Assembly (NCBI GenBank): GCA_027306915.1
Contig: DAHUYW010000005.1
Span: forward strand, 62,001 to 126,000
DNA length: 64,000 nt
Reading direction: 5' to 3'
Origin: Spirochaetales bacterium
GTDB taxonomy: Bacteria; Spirochaetota; Spirochaetia; DAHUYW01
Below are positions 33,457-42,626 of this stretch, piece by piece. A model generated the notes under the pieces. It was not told the DNA's origin, did no database searches, and worked only from the letters and a program-made list of their open reading frames with translations. Position numbers and translations under genes: made by a program. Every line of letters begins with the position of its first letter. Position 1 is the first letter of the stretch.

Positions 33457-35294
33457 TTCTTTACCTCTTCGGTCTGAATGTCGAAAACGCCATTGAGCTT
33501 GGTCGATATCTCGACGAGAGTCTTCGTGGGCGAGATCCGCTTCTCGATGGCGTCCGGCACACCATCCCCATTATAGTCCCAATAGAGAGTCGGATACGGC
33601 GAGCCGAAATCGATCCAGAAGAGTGGCTTTCCGTCGTGTTTGGGATCGTAGGTCAGACGGACAAGCTTGCCATCCTTGTAGTACTCGGCCACATCGAATT
33701 TGCCGTCGTTACTCACATCGCGGAGAGCCAGCACCTTCTCCTTGCCTCGGTATTCCACAAGATAGCGATAGCTCCCCTTTTCCCAATCGCTCTCTTTTTT
33801 CAAGATGTCATCGAGCCCAAGCTTGAAGAGCGTCACGGGCCGCGTGAGCTTGAGATTGTCCTCTTCGACGGGGTAGGCCTTGCCGAAAAAATGGTCGCGC
33901 GCAACCTCAGGGAGAGGTGCGGCGAGGCGAGGAAAGAGAAGCGACGTTGGGAGCTCGGCCGAGCCAGTCGACGATCCGGGTACAACTGCCGTGCCGGCGG
34001 GACCGCCCCGGGCGGCCGTACCGGGGCTCGCCTCCGCTGCGGCGTCTGCGATGAGGGAGCTTGACGCCGAATCCGCGCGCAACTGACCTGCCGCTTCGGT
34101 GTTCGGCGCGAAAAGGGTAAGGGCGAAGCTGTTGGGCGCCATTGTGTAGGTGGTCTTCACCTCGCCGTTCGTGAAATCGACGCTTTGCACGTAGGGATAG
34201 GCCCCGTAGGCGATGTGGAACTCAATCCCTCCGTGGTTGGCGACAACCGTGCTGGGCACGGAGTTGAGGAATCGGACATCATATTCCGGAAGCCCGTCTT
34301 GTCGGTCGTCCACCACGAGGCGAACGATCCTGCCCGATTCGTACACCGCAGTTCGTTCTGCAAATCCGTCACGATTCGTGTCCCACTCTGAAGTCCCGGT
34401 GAATTTCGCTGCGCTTTGCGCAAGAAACGCCTTGCTCTGCGGGCTCTTGAGAGACGCATAGAGCTGTTCGGCGAGCCCACCCTCCTTCAGCCCTCCGGCC
34501 GCAACAAACTGACCGATTTGGGAATCCGATACCTTCTCTGAAATCATCAGGGACTCGCCGAGGACCGTCGCTGATTGTGGGAATCGTAGATCGTAGACAT
34601 CGATGAGTTCCCGTTTCTGTTTCGCCTGCGGAGTATCGATGATAATCTCTCTCAGAACTTCGGGCGGGAGGTGTCCGGTATCGACCTTCTGGAGGTAGCG
34701 TTCCGCAAGTTGCTTCCGATACTGGGGGTCGATGCGGACTAGCTCGACGACAAACCGATAGTCGGTTGGGTAAGCTCGAATGGCTCGTTCCAGCATCCGC
34801 GAAGCGGCTTCGGTCTGTCCTTCGCCGGCGAGCGAGCGGGCAGAGAGATAGAGCCAGTCTGGCGAGTCGGTGGAGGTCATTTTCGCAAGCACCGCATTCG
34901 CCTCGCCGTAGCGCTTCGTTCGATAGAGCAGCGCGCCCAAATCCATTCTGCAAGGATCGGGCTCTTCGGAGCTCCACTGCCCGGCGGCAAGCGCTGCCCC
35001 AAATGCGGAAATTGCGTTCTCGATACCTCCGGGTCTTTGCTGCAGGACGATACCTCGCTCGTAGAGCGCATCCGAGTTGGAGGGGTTGAATTGAAGGGCA
35101 ACCTTGATGAGCCCATCTGCCGTGGGCCAGTCCTTCTCCTGTATCGCGGTCATCGCCTGATTTGCGTAAATGGAGCTCAGCCTCTTGTCCTGGTCGAGAA
35201 CGCTCGACCCCGACTGCGCCGGAAGCCCTTGGCCCATGACCGGGAGGACGATTGCAGCGAGAAGTAGGATTATGAACGACGCCTCGCGTTTCAC
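33453..35294 (-). CDS. Secreted TPR protein with EF-hand-like calcium loops
   Basis: 613 residues with a Sec signal (cleavage near PVMGQG). Residues 40-200 form about four TPR-like helix pairs. The rest is beta-rich with several DxNxDG loops: DTNRDGFAE (305), [21 protein letters not shown] (526) and [12 protein letters not shown] (573); the last two are complete 12-residue EF-hand-type loops. A Ser/Ala/Gly-rich linker lies near 420-450. I do not recognise a named family. Overlap with ftsH upstream and the S1C protease downstream (four bases each) suggests a periplasmic partner of these proteases, possibly Ca2+-dependent. Confidence 0.78.
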   Translation of the reverse strand: MKREASFIILLLAAIVLPVMGQGLPAQSGSSVLDQDKRLSSIYANQAMTAIQEKDWPTADGLIKVALQFNPSNSDALYERGIVLQQRPGGIENAISAFGAALAAGQWSSEEPDPCRMDLGALLYRTKRYGEANAVLAKMTSTDSPDWLYLSARSLAGEGQTEAASRMLERAIRAYPTDYRFVVELVRIDPQYRKQLAERYLQKVDTGHLPPEVLREIIIDTPQAKQKRELIDVYDLRFPQSATVLGESLMISEKVSDSQIGQFVAAGGLKEGGLAEQLYASLKSPQSKAFLAQSAAKFTGTSEWDTNRDGFAERTAVYESGRIVRLVVDDRQDGLPEYDVRFLNSVPSTVVANHGGIEFHIAYGAYPYVQSVDFTNGEVKTTYTMAPNSFALTLFAPNTEAAGQLRADSASSSLIADAAAEASPGTAARGGPAGTAVVPGSSTGSAELPTSLLFPRLAAPLPEVARDHFFGKAYPVEEDNLKLTRPVTLFKLGLDDILKKESDWEKGSYRYLVEYRGKEKVLALRDVSNDGKFDVAEYYKDGKLVRLTYDPKHDGKPLFWIDFGSPYPTLYWDYNGDGVPDAIEKRISPTKTLVEISTKLNGVFDIQTEEVKK

Positions 35295-37180
35295 TCCGTG
35301 TAAGTCTGCGTTGAGCCGACGGCCGGCAGCGGAAGGTTCAGCAGCTCCCGGACTTCCCTATCGTCCAGGGTCTCTCTCGCCACGAGGGTTTCGGCGAGGA
35401 GAGTCAACTTTTCGCGGTGCACCTTGAGTATCGACCGCGCCTCGGAAAGACACTCGCCGAGAATGCGGTGCACCTCGGCGTCGATTTTGCGAGCAGTCTC
35501 CTCCGAATAGTCCTTGTGGCGGGCGATCTCTTTGCCAAGGAAGATCGGCTCGTCCTCCTGGCCGAAGGCGACCGGGCCAAAGGCATCGCTCATTCCCCAT
35601 TCGCACACCATCTTCCGGGCGATCTCGGTTGCCTGCTCGATGTCGTTTTTCGTGCCGGTCGTGGTTTCGCCGTACACTATCTCCTCGGCGACGTATCCTC
35701 CTATTGCGATCTTGATCCGGTCGACGAGCCAACCCTTTCGGCGCGAGTAGGTATCCTTCTCGGGAAGAGACAGCGCAAGCCCGAGCGCCTGTCCATGTGG
35801 AATGACGGTCACTTTGTGGAGTGGGTCCGCGTTCTTCAGATAGTAATGCAGTAGCGCGTGACCGGCTTCATGGTAAGCAGTGGCGAGTTTTTCTTCAGGT
35901 GAGATCACGCGTGACTTGCGCGCTATCCCGAGCAGGACCTTGTCGCGGGCTTCCTCGAAGTCCGCCATCGACACGGCCTCTTTGTTTGTCCGAGCAGCGA
36001 AGAGCGCAGCTTCATTGACGAGGTTGGCCAAATCGGCTCCAGAGGAGCCCGGCGTAGCCCGGGAGAGCCGCTCAAAGTCGACGTCGGAGGCGAGCGGCAC
36101 TCTGTTCGAGTGGATGCGTAGAATCGCCTCCCGCTCCTTGATATCGGGCATATCGACCACGACCTGTCGGTCGAAGCGACCGGGCCGTAGAAGCGCCGGG
36201 TCGAGAACATCAGGCCTGTTGGTCGCTGCCAATATGATGACTCCGTCCTTGGTGTCAAAGCCGTCCATCTCGACCAACATCTGGTTCAACGTCTGTTCGC
36301 GCTCGTCGTGTCCCCCACCGTAGCCGGCTCCTCTCGTTCGTCCGACGGCATCGAGCTCGTCGATAAAGAGGATGCACGGGGCGCTCTTTCTGCCCTGCTC
36401 AAAGAGGTCTCGAACCCGACTCGCGCCGACGCCGACGAACATCTCGACAAAATCGGAGCCCGACATGTGAAAGTAGTTGACATTTGCCTCGCCCGCGATT
36501 GCCTTGGCGAGGAGCGTCTTGCCGGTGCCAGGCATTCCGACCAACAGGACTCCGGTCGGAATCTTGGCTCCCATGCGGGTAAACTTCGATGGATTCTTCA
36601 GGAAGTCCACTATTTCGGCAAGCTCATACTTTGCCTCGGTCTGGCCTGCGACGTCGCCGAAGGTCACGCGTTTGGTTGAGTCCGTGTAGCGCTTGGCCCG
36701 GCTCTTTCCGAACGAAAAGGCCTTGTTGCCGTTGCTCTGGACCTGCCGAAACATGAACCAAATGAAGACGAAGCCGAGTACCCACGGTATCAGCTCGATG
36801 AAGATCCGGAACGGCGAGACGCTTTTCGCTCCTCCGGATATCTGAACCCCCTTTGCCTCCAACTCCCCCATCAAGTTGTTGTCCCGGTAAGGAATAATCG
36901 TCTTGAAGGTGGTCGGGCTTTCAGGCCTTCCCTTGAGGGTCCAGTGAATCTCGCTCTCGTTGAGAATCTTTACCGACTGAATGCTCCCCTGGTCGAGATA
37001 GTTCAAGAATGTCGAGTAGGGTTTTTCGGTGGAGGTTTTGTTGCCGTTCATGAAGAACAGCAGCAGAAACATGATGACCAAAGCGATGAGGAAGAAGAAT
37101 GCAAACCGATTGTTACCGAAATTGAAGCTGGCCGGCCTCTGATCTCGGCCCTCTTTGTTCGGGTCGTTGGGACTATTCAC
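35291..37180 (-). CDS. ftsH: ATP-dependent zinc metalloprotease FtsH
   Basis: 629 residues: two membrane helices (about 26-44 and 131-146), the AAA+ module with Walker A GMPGTGKT (215-222), Walker [12 protein letters not shown], the second region of homology [18 protein letters not shown], and the zinc motif HEAGH (437-441). FtsH extracts and degrades membrane and regulatory proteins. I start it at GTG 37180, whose bases overlap the tilS stop by eight; the extension to ATG 37246 lies within tilS and is not FtsH-like. Position after tilS is conserved in spirochaetes and other bacteria. Confidence 0.96.
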   Translation of the reverse strand: MNSPNDPNKEGRDQRPASFNFGNNRFAFFFLIALVIMFLLLFFMNGNKTSTEKPYSTFLNYLDQGSIQSVKILNESEIHWTLKGRPESPTTFKTIIPYRDNNLMGELEAKGVQISGGAKSVSPFRIFIELIPWVLGFVFIWFMFRQVQSNGNKAFSFGKSRAKRYTDSTKRVTFGDVAGQTEAKYELAEIVDFLKNPSKFTRMGAKIPTGVLLVGMPGTGKTLLAKAIAGEANVNYFHMSGSDFVEMFVGVGASRVRDLFEQGRKSAPCILFIDELDAVGRTRGAGYGGGHDEREQTLNQMLVEMDGFDTKDGVIILAATNRPDVLDPALLRPGRFDRQVVVDMPDIKEREAILRIHSNRVPLASDVDFERLSRATPGSSGADLANLVNEAALFAARTNKEAVSMADFEEARDKVLLGIARKSRVISPEEKLATAYHEAGHALLHYYLKNADPLHKVTVIPHGQALGLALSLPEKDTYSRRKGWLVDRIKIAIGGYVAEEIVYGETTTGTKNDIEQATEIARKMVCEWGMSDAFGPVAFGQEDEPIFLGKEIARHKDYSEETARKIDAEVHRILGECLSEARSILKVHREKLTLLAETLVARETLDDREVRELLNLPLPAVGSTQTYTE

Positions 37181-38606
37181 CTTCTTCTCCGTGATACTCC
37201 GTGCAGAATGAAAGCGCCTCTGACGAAGGAGGCCGTGCCTGCTCATCTGCGAGGCGACCGGCTACGCAATTCTCAAAACCGAGCCCCTTGCCGAGAATCG
37301 CCGCTATGCCCATCCGGTCCTCCACCACGGGGACGAGCCATCGAATCGGCTCGGGCACCCGCCATTCTGCGAAGAGCTTCTTCACGCTTTTCGGGCGTTC
37401 CCCCAACTGAATCCTGTCGCCGGCTCTTCGCGATCGGACTAAAAGCGGTCCGTATAGGCTGCTCCATTCGACTCGCACCGCGCCGGTGGGAAGCTCCTTC
37501 GCCGCTCCAGACGACGCCCGAATCGTAAGGCGCCCAGCGATCTTGAAGCTTGTATTTCCTCGTACCTCGATAAGATAGCCTTTTTTTCCCCCTGTTACAA
37601 CCGTTGGGCTCCACCACAGCCAGGAGCCGCGCCGTTCAATCGAAGCTCCGTGACCCTTCGCGAGCAGCTGTCTCCGTCCGTCCCATCGGTCGGCGGTCGC
37701 ACGGAGCCCGAGGAGGGGCTGCAGGAAGCCGATCGGAATTCTTCCGCCGATGCCGGCCTGGTTGAAGAGGGCGAGAACCGAACGGGCGCGCGCCGCGGGG
37801 AAGGCCCTGACAAAGAGGCTGGCGGAAATTCGGAATCGGTTTCCTTTGGGCTCCCACCGCAGACGCCGGGCTTCCCTCTCAACAAGCACATCCACCGATC
37901 GCATGTGCTTTGCGAAGCTCCAAAGGCTCCTGCGATAGCCGGGGAAGAGCTCGCGAATTACCGGTATCAGATCGTTTCGGATACGATTGCGGAGAAAGGC
38001 GCCCTGTTGGTTGCTCGAGTCGGTCCTATAGCTCAGGCCCTGCTCGCCAAGGTAGTGAAGGACCTCCTCCCTTGTGACGCGCAGAAGGGGTCGCACGATT
38101 TTGCCGCGCATGCCGGGGATCCCTTTGAAGCCCGAGATGCCCCCTCCCTGGAGGGTACGCATGAGTATCGTTTCTATCTGATCGTCAAGGGTGTGTCCCA
38201 CGGCAATCCAGTGGAGGCCGTATCGGGAGAGCTCGCGGTCGAAAAGGGCGTACCGCATCTCCCGAGCGACTTGCTCGATGCTTTTCTTCGAGCCGCGAGC
38301 AACCTCGACGATCTGCCCCGAAACGACCGCGGTGTCAACTACGCGAAATCCGAGACGACTGCCGAGAGTCCGGACGAAATGGAGCTCCGCCTCGACCTCC
38401 GTCCGATCGCGCAATCCGTGATCGACGTAGCAGCCTATGAGATTGAGTCCCCAGGGCCCAAGCCCCGCGAGGGCGCTGGCGAGCGCGGTCGAATCTGGCC
38501 CGCCCGAAAGACCCATGAGAATACCGTCGCCCCTGCGTACTCCCCCGGCTCGCAGGGACTGTTCAGCCTTGCGGACGAGTGGGTGAAGCTCGCTGATTGA
38601 GCTCAT
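37173..38606 (-). CDS. tilS: tRNA(Ile)-lysidine synthetase
   Basis: 477 residues with the PP-loop motif [14 protein letters not shown] near 33-46 and the family helices [13 protein letters not shown] and [12 protein letters not shown]. TilS converts C34 of the CAU-decoding tRNA-Ile into lysidine, an essential step for AUA decoding. The C-terminal substrate-binding region includes [32 protein letters not shown], typical of TilS. The start at 38606 lies inside pth (44-base overlap). Confidence 0.94.
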   Translation of the reverse strand: MSSISELHPLVRKAEQSLRAGGVRRGDGILMGLSGGPDSTALASALAGLGPWGLNLIGCYVDHGLRDRTEVEAELHFVRTLGSRLGFRVVDTAVVSGQIVEVARGSKKSIEQVAREMRYALFDRELSRYGLHWIAVGHTLDDQIETILMRTLQGGGISGFKGIPGMRGKIVRPLLRVTREEVLHYLGEQGLSYRTDSSNQQGAFLRNRIRNDLIPVIRELFPGYRRSLWSFAKHMRSVDVLVEREARRLRWEPKGNRFRISASLFVRAFPAARARSVLALFNQAGIGGRIPIGFLQPLLGLRATADRWDGRRQLLAKGHGASIERRGSWLWWSPTVVTGGKKGYLIEVRGNTSFKIAGRLTIRASSGAAKELPTGAVRVEWSSLYGPLLVRSRRAGDRIQLGERPKSVKKLFAEWRVPEPIRWLVPVVEDRMGIAAILGKGLGFENCVAGRLADEQARPPSSEALSFCTEYHGEEGE

Positions 38607-39153
38607 TCATCGCCTCATTGGGCGAGCGGGTCAGCAGGGTGAGGATTCCCTGCGCTGCCCGTTCGATTGCGGCCGTGAAGAGAATGCGCTCGTCGTCGGA
38701 CGGATCACCGAGCACATAGGCGATGACATCCCGGTCGAGGGGACGCCCGATTCCGATGAAGAGGCGGTAGAAGCTTGAATCGCCCAGATAAGCGATGATC
38801 GACTCAAGCCCGTGATGGCCGGCGCTTCCCCCTGAGCGCTTCAGTCTGCACACGCCCGCAGGAAGATCCAGATTGTCGCACACGACCACAAGACTCGTGA
38901 GCGGGAGTCTCGCTCGTTCGAGAAGCTCGGTAGCGACCTCGCCCGAGCGATTCATGAAGGTCAGCGGCTTGGATAGACAGAGCCTCTGCCCATCCACCTC
39001 GCCCTGACCGAAGAAGTAGGAGCGCAAAAAGGGCTTCCGCAGAGGAATACCAAGCTTGTCAGAAAGGCGGTCAACCGTCATGAACCCGACGTTATGACGG
39101 TTGCCAGCATAATGGCCGCCTGGATTGCCCAGGCCAACAACGACGAGGGACAG
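38563..39153 (-). CDS. pth: Peptidyl-tRNA hydrolase, apparently starting at CTG
   Basis: The frame upstream of the first ATG (39081) continues with essential Pth text, VVVGLGNPGGHYAGNRHNVGF, including Asn10 and catalytic His20, back to the rplY stop. Between that TAG (39157-39159) and GLGNP there is no ATG, GTG or TTG; the codons are CCT, CTG, TCC. CTG at 39151-39153 has GAGG eight bases upstream and yields 196 residues, the usual length. Later family motifs (KPLTFMNRSGE, VCDNLDLPAGVCRLK, SGGSAGHHGLESII, RLFIGIGRP) are intact. Pth recycles peptidyl-tRNA released from stalled ribosomes. An ATG 39081 start would remove the active site. Confidence 0.85.
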   Translation of the reverse strand: MSLVVVGLGNPGGHYAGNRHNVGFMTVDRLSDKLGIPLRKPFLRSYFFGQGEVDGQRLCLSKPLTFMNRSGEVATELLERARLPLTSLVVVCDNLDLPAGVCRLKRSGGSAGHHGLESIIAYLGDSSFYRLFIGIGRPLDRDVIAYVLGDPSDDERILFTAAIERAAQGILTLLTRSPNEAMNELNQRASPTRPQG

Positions 39154-39156
39154 AGG

Positions 39157-39834
39157 CTATGCCTCGGTCGCCGCCGCCTTTGGTGCCTTGCTCTTGTCCT
39201 CCGCTGCGGCGGCTTCGCCCTCGGCGGGAACAGCGGCCTCCCCTTCGCCTTCGGGAACGGCAGCTGCGACGGGCGCCACGACCTCTTCCTTGACGTAGGT
39301 AACGGAAACGACAACCTGCTCTTCGTTGTTGAGGATGCGAACCCCCGGCGGCAGAGCAAGATCCCGCACGTGAACCGAATCTCCGACGACAAGCGCCGAC
39401 ACGTCGACGGTAATCTGCTCGGGAATGTCCTTCGGAAGGCACTCCACCTCGATCCGATGGAGCCCTTGGTCCAGAACTCCTCCCTCGCGTACCCCCGCCG
39501 CAGTCCCCAGAACCCGTACGGGAACGTTGGTGCGCAGCATGCGGCCCTTTTCGACCTCGTAGAAGTCAATATGGACGATTTTCCCTGTCAGCACGTCCTC
39601 CTGATAGTCCTTCAGGAGCACCTCATGGCCCTTGCCGTCGATGCTGAGGTTTATAATCGTGTTCTCTGAGATCCGCTTGAACTTCTGGCTGAACTCGTGC
39701 TCGTCCACCGCGACCGCTGCGGTTCCCGCGTGACCGTACACAACGGCGGGAATCTTGCCCGCGATCCGGAGCCGTCGATTGGCTCCCTTGGCTCGCTCCT
39801 TCCTCTCTACCGCCGAGAGGGTTTTCTGTTCCAT
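39157..39834 (-). CDS. rplY: Ribosomal protein bL25, long (CTC) form
   Basis: 225 residues: the bL25 5S-rRNA-binding domain (about 1-95, with IPAVVYGH and VLLKDYQEDVLTGKIVHIDFYEV) and the CTC C-terminal beta domain (VPVRVLGTAAGVREGGVLDQGLHRIEVECLPKDIP), then an Ala/Glu-rich tail of about 45 residues. It binds 5S rRNA in the central protuberance. It precedes pth, as in many bacteria. Its amber stop is in frame with pth, so readthrough would produce a bL25-Pth fusion. Confidence 0.95.
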   Translation of the reverse strand: MEQKTLSAVERKERAKGANRRLRIAGKIPAVVYGHAGTAAVAVDEHEFSQKFKRISENTIINLSIDGKGHEVLLKDYQEDVLTGKIVHIDFYEVEKGRMLRTNVPVRVLGTAAGVREGGVLDQGLHRIEVECLPKDIPEQITVDVSALVVGDSVHVRDLALPPGVRILNNEEQVVVSVTYVKEEVVAPVAAAVPEGEGEAAVPAEGEAAAAEDKSKAPKAAATEA

Positions 39835-39873
39835 TCATCACTCCTTGCGATTTGATGATCTATCGTGTCTGAA

Positions 39874-39946
39874 CTGGGACGGCAGGATTCGAACCTGCGA
39901 AATGCCGGTACCAAAAACCGGTGGCTTACCACTTGCCGACGTCCCA
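39874..39946 (-). tRNA. tRNA-Gln (anticodon TTG)
   Basis: Acceptor TGGGACG with CGTCCCA, anticodon stem CCGGT/ACCGG around TTTTGGT, T-arm GCAGGTTCGAATCCTGC, discriminator G, no encoded CCA. It reads CAA. It is placed between spoVG and rplY on the same strand and probably cut out of their common transcript. Confidence 0.94.
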
Positions 39947-39969
39947 CTGGTTGGCTTGGCTGCTCAGTC

Positions 39970-40275
39970 CTAATCCTCGGCATCCATGTCGTCTTCGTGA
40001 ACCTGGGGTTGAACAGGATTCTGAGCTGCTTTCTGGTATTCTTGAAGGATCTTTTCTTGCAGAAGGCCGCGAAATGTCGAGTTGATGGGATGCGCGACAT
40101 CCTTATACTCACCTGTCTTGGTCTTGCGGCTCGGCATGGCGATGAAGGCGCCGTTCTTCCCCTCGATCACCTTGACATTGTGGACCACGAAGCAGTCGTC
40201 GAAGGTTACGGTCACGTAAGCTTTGAGCTTCCCGTCGGCAGTGACTTGTCTGATCCGGATGTCAGTAATCTCCAT
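39970..40275 (-). CDS. spoVG: SpoVG family RNA/DNA-binding regulator
   Basis: A 101-residue protein with the SpoVG signature [50 protein letters not shown]. In spirochaetes (Borrelia) SpoVG is a site-specific nucleic-acid-binding protein. ATG 40275 follows GAGGAGG closely; the longer reading to 40341 covers the promoter. It is the first gene of the spoVG-tRNA-rplY-pth-tilS-ftsH order. The C terminus is acidic. Confidence 0.96.
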   Translation of the reverse strand: MEITDIRIRQVTADGKLKAYVTVTFDDCFVVHNVKVIEGKNGAFIAMPSRKTKTGEYKDVAHPINSTFRGLLQEKILQEYQKAAQNPVQPQVHEDDMDAED

Positions 40276-40312
40276 ACCACCCTCCTCGCTCGCGCGACCA
40301 TCAGGCAGATGT

Positions 40313-40341
40313 ATTGTAATATGGTGGTGTGCTACAATCAA
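40313..40341 (-). promoter_or_regulatory. Promoter of the spoVG unit
   Basis: TTGATT (40336-40341), a 17-base spacer and TACAAT (40313-40318) on the minus strand, giving a leader of about 32 bases. It probably drives the whole set down to the two-component system. Confidence 0.68.
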
Positions 40342-40713
40342 GCACTATCACCTTCCATAGTCTGACACTGTTCGTGTCGCCAAGCCGTTACGCAGTTCAA
40401 GAGCGCCTTCGACAAGGAAAGACACTGTGCAAGCAGGCCTTTGTGACTCCTCCTTTCTCCACAAAAACCTGGTATCAAAGAGCATTCGCCGCCGCGACAG
40501 GAGGATTATCCCGACTAAGCCCTGACACTACACTGAAAGGAGCGCGCTGTCAATTCAGCGCCTGCCTGCGTCGGCACGGATCGCTGGGTAGGCCCTCGGA
40601 AGGCTCCCGGCCCCCTCGTGAGCTCCTTCTTCCCGGTACCATGGAGGCCATAGGTGGCCGTCAATTACGCCTATAGTCAGCCAAAAAAAACGCTTCAAAG
40701 GGTCACAAAAGAG
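40342..40713. other. Unassigned 370-base intergenic region with hairpins
   Basis: No convincing protein gene. Perfect hairpins occur at 40544-40561 (GCGCTG and CAGCGC around six bases) and around the GGCCATAGGTGGCC stretch near 40647. A plus-strand open frame from GTG 40329 has no ribosome site and overlaps the spoVG promoter, so I do not call it. No motif of tmRNA, SRP RNA or RNase P RNA was seen; an unknown small RNA is possible. Confidence 0.35.
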
Positions 40714-40743
40714 TTGACATACTCAAGGTGATGCACTTAGATT
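40714..40743 (+). promoter_or_regulatory. Promoter of the hyperacidic gene
   Basis: A perfect TTGACA (40714-40719), an 18-base spacer and TAGATT (40738-40743), about 35 bases before ATG 40785. The stretch is AT-rich compared with surroundings. Confidence 0.58.
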
Positions 40744-40784
40744 GTGCTAAGAAGAACGGATCGAGACTGGGATAGAGGGTGATC

Positions 40785-41102
40785 ATGATACCATTTGCGG
40801 AAGAGTATTCCGACGATAGCCTGGCACGCTACTACATGCAGGATGAGGAGGACTTCGACGACGACGAGCATGATGAAGATGACTACTACGAAGACAACTT
40901 TGACGATTATGAGAACGACTTTGACGACGACTTCGACGACTTCGATGAGGAAGAGAACATCGAGGACGAGTATCACGACGATCTGACGGATGAAATCGAG
41001 GACGACGAGTACGACGACGAAGATTACTCCGACGAGGAAGAGTATCTCGACGACGACTACGAATACGACGACGGACTGGACTACGACGACTTCGACGAGT
41101 GA
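40785..41102 (+). CDS. Hyperacidic low-complexity protein
   Basis: 105 residues, of which I count 39 Asp and 22 Glu (58%), 13 Tyr and 7 Phe, with one Arg and no Lys. Aromatic residues recur every few positions between acidic runs, so it is not a simple repeat. No signal peptide. GAGGG lies five bases before ATG 40785 and a promoter with perfect -35 is upstream, supporting expression. It resembles no enzyme; DNA mimicry, cation binding, histone-like or ribosome-associated chaperoning are all conceivable. Its last 22 bases overlap the 3' end of rsfS on the other strand. It is only about 500 bases from spoVG. Confidence 0.72.
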   Translation: MIPFAEEYSDDSLARYYMQDEEDFDDDEHDEDDYYEDNFDDYENDFDDDFDDFDEEENIEDEYHDDLTDEIEDDEYDDEDYSDEEEYLDDDYEYDDGLDYDDFDE

Positions 41103-41446
41103 TTCAAGACTTCACCCGAAAACCACAGATTCTCGAGATCATAGAACTGTCTCTTTTCGCTGTCCATAAGATGGACCACCACATCTCCACAATCGACTAA
41201 GATCCAACCGTCTTCGCCGATGCGCCTTCGTGCACCTCGAGGCCTGATTTCATGCCGGTCGAGGAGCTCTTTCAAGTAGCGGAGAATCCCTTGAAGGTGC
41301 CCTTGACTGGTAATGGTCGTTATCACGAAGTAGTCGGTCCAGCTGCTCTGGGCGCGGACGTCGATGACCCGAGTATCCACCCCTTTGTGCTCATCGAGGA
41401 GCCGGCCGATTTCCAGTGCGAGCTCCCTACTTGCAGTATCTGCCAT
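41081..41446 (-). CDS. rsfS: Ribosomal silencing factor RsfS
   Basis: 121 residues with the family core GVDTRVIDVRAQSSWTDYFVITTITSQGHLQGI, then RGARRRIGEDGWILVDCGDVVVHLM. RsfS binds uL14 on the 50S subunit and blocks subunit joining in starvation. It overlaps the LCP gene by 20 bases, and follows nadD-yqeK-LCP, a common order in many bacteria. Confidence 0.95.
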   Translation of the reverse strand: MADTASRELALEIGRLLDEHKGVDTRVIDVRAQSSWTDYFVITTITSQGHLQGILRYLKELLDRHEIRPRGARRRIGEDGWILVDCGDVVVHLMDSEKRQFYDLENLWFSGEVLNHSSKSS

Positions 41447-42626
41447 CGAAGTCCTTACCGAGGATGATGGTGACGTCGTAATTTAGTCCGCTTCCTCCCG
41501 ATTGCGAAGCGCCGGAGGAGATTGGGCTGTTTTCGACGTTTGAGCATCGTATGACGCTAGCGACACGCTGGGCCTGGATGAGCTCCCCCGTGTGATCGAT
41601 AATCACCGTCTTGTCATGGTCCTGGTGATCCGCGTTCCCAACTGCCGCAACATCATATCCGAAACTCTGGAAGATTTCCGCCGTGCGATGCGCCAGACCT
41701 CCGATGAGCGTCCCGTTCAGGATCTGAAGGCGCACGCTGGGAGGCTGCATAGACGCTGTCTGAGGATTCGCGAGCGCGGCAAGGGCCTGTCCCCATGTCT
41801 CGCGCAGGAGGTTGCCGTCATAGTGCGGAAAGAGCAGCTCGCGCGAATCGACCAGCCGCTTGACTCCTAGGACTCGCTGAAAGGTGAGGCTCTTGGCGTC
41901 CAGCTTGCTCAGGACGCCCAAAAACGTGATCAGCGACCGCTTGTTCATGTTCGTAGCGATGTACGATTTCAGGTAGGGATAAACCTCCGCGTTGGAGAGC
42001 ATCTTCGCCTGTTTGCCTACCGACTGCAGGAGCGCCTCGACAAAACGCTGATGCCGGTTAATCGTTTCGACGTCCGTATCGTTGGTATCCTGGTAGGTAA
42101 GATAGCTACGCACCTTACTGCCGTCCAATCGCACGTTCCCGGAGGGAAGGAGCACCATCGGATCACGGTTGGTCTGTTCGACCGCATTGGGGAGGAACAA
42201 CTCCAATCCTCCGAGGAGATCGACGAGCTTCGATACCTCGGCAATATCAATCTGAATCGAAAAGGGGATGGTCGTTCCGAGAAGACTCCCAACCTTCGCG
42301 CGAAATGGCGCGACGTGCGCGTGACGATAGAGGACGTCAATACCGGCGATCTTCTTGATCGAATCGATTAGTGAGCCGACGTTCCCGGGGATGTCAAATA
42401 AGGCACCCCGCGAGGTCGTCGTGTTGATGACCAGAACCTCGGTGAAGAGAAGCTTGTCCTTGTTGTCGACGATGATCGCAACCTTGATCGGCTCGTTCCT
42501 TTTTATTGCCTCGGCGACTTTGTCTGTTCGTATTTGAGCGTAGAGGAATACCCCGGTGGCCCCCAAGATCGCGACTATGAGGAGCAGCAGCAGAACACCC
42601 TTGTCAAATCGACCCGAGCGGCTCAC
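41427..42626 (-). CDS. LytR-CpsA-Psr (LCP) protein with LytR C-terminal domain
   Basis: 399 residues: one N-terminal membrane helix (about 10-31), an extracytoplasmic LCP domain (about 48-270; FDIPGNVGS, VSKLVDLLGGLELFLPN, and RLDGSKVRSYLTYQDTNDTDVETINRHQRFVEALL) and a C-terminal LytR_C domain (about 300-385; VRLQILNGTLIGGLAHRTAEIFQSFGYDV). LCP enzymes transfer undecaprenyl-linked glycopolymers to cell wall or proteins. Catalytic Arg residues of the family cannot be matched with confidence. Placed between yqeK and rsfS, four-base overlap with yqeK. Confidence 0.86.
   Translation of the reverse strand: MSRSGRFDKGVLLLLLIVAILGATGVFLYAQIRTDKVAEAIKRNEPIKVAIIVDNKDKLLFTEVLVINTTTSRGALFDIPGNVGSLIDSIKKIAGIDVLYRHAHVAPFRAKVGSLLGTTIPFSIQIDIAEVSKLVDLLGGLELFLPNAVEQTNRDPMVLLPSGNVRLDGSKVRSYLTYQDTNDTDVETINRHQRFVEALLQSVGKQAKMLSNAEVYPYLKSYIATNMNKRSLITFLGVLSKLDAKSLTFQRVLGVKRLVDSRELLFPHYDGNLLRETWGQALAALANPQTASMQPPSVRLQILNGTLIGGLAHRTAEIFQSFGYDVAAVGNADHQDHDKTVIIDHTGELIQAQRVASVIRCSNVENSPISSGASQSGGSGLNYDVTIILGKDFDGRYCK

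Noticed and set aside
6175..39159. Idea that TAG is recoded genome-wide, from the TAG in the NHL gene and the TAG between rplY and pth
   Set aside because: Many intact genes end normally at TAG (for example the EAL gene, mlaE and the cysteine-synthase-like gene), so general reassignment is excluded; local readthrough remains possible.
40329..40676. Plus-strand open frame of 115 residues in the spoVG-acidic gap
   Set aside because: GTG start without ribosome site, overlaps the spoVG promoter, and the translation has no recognisable features.
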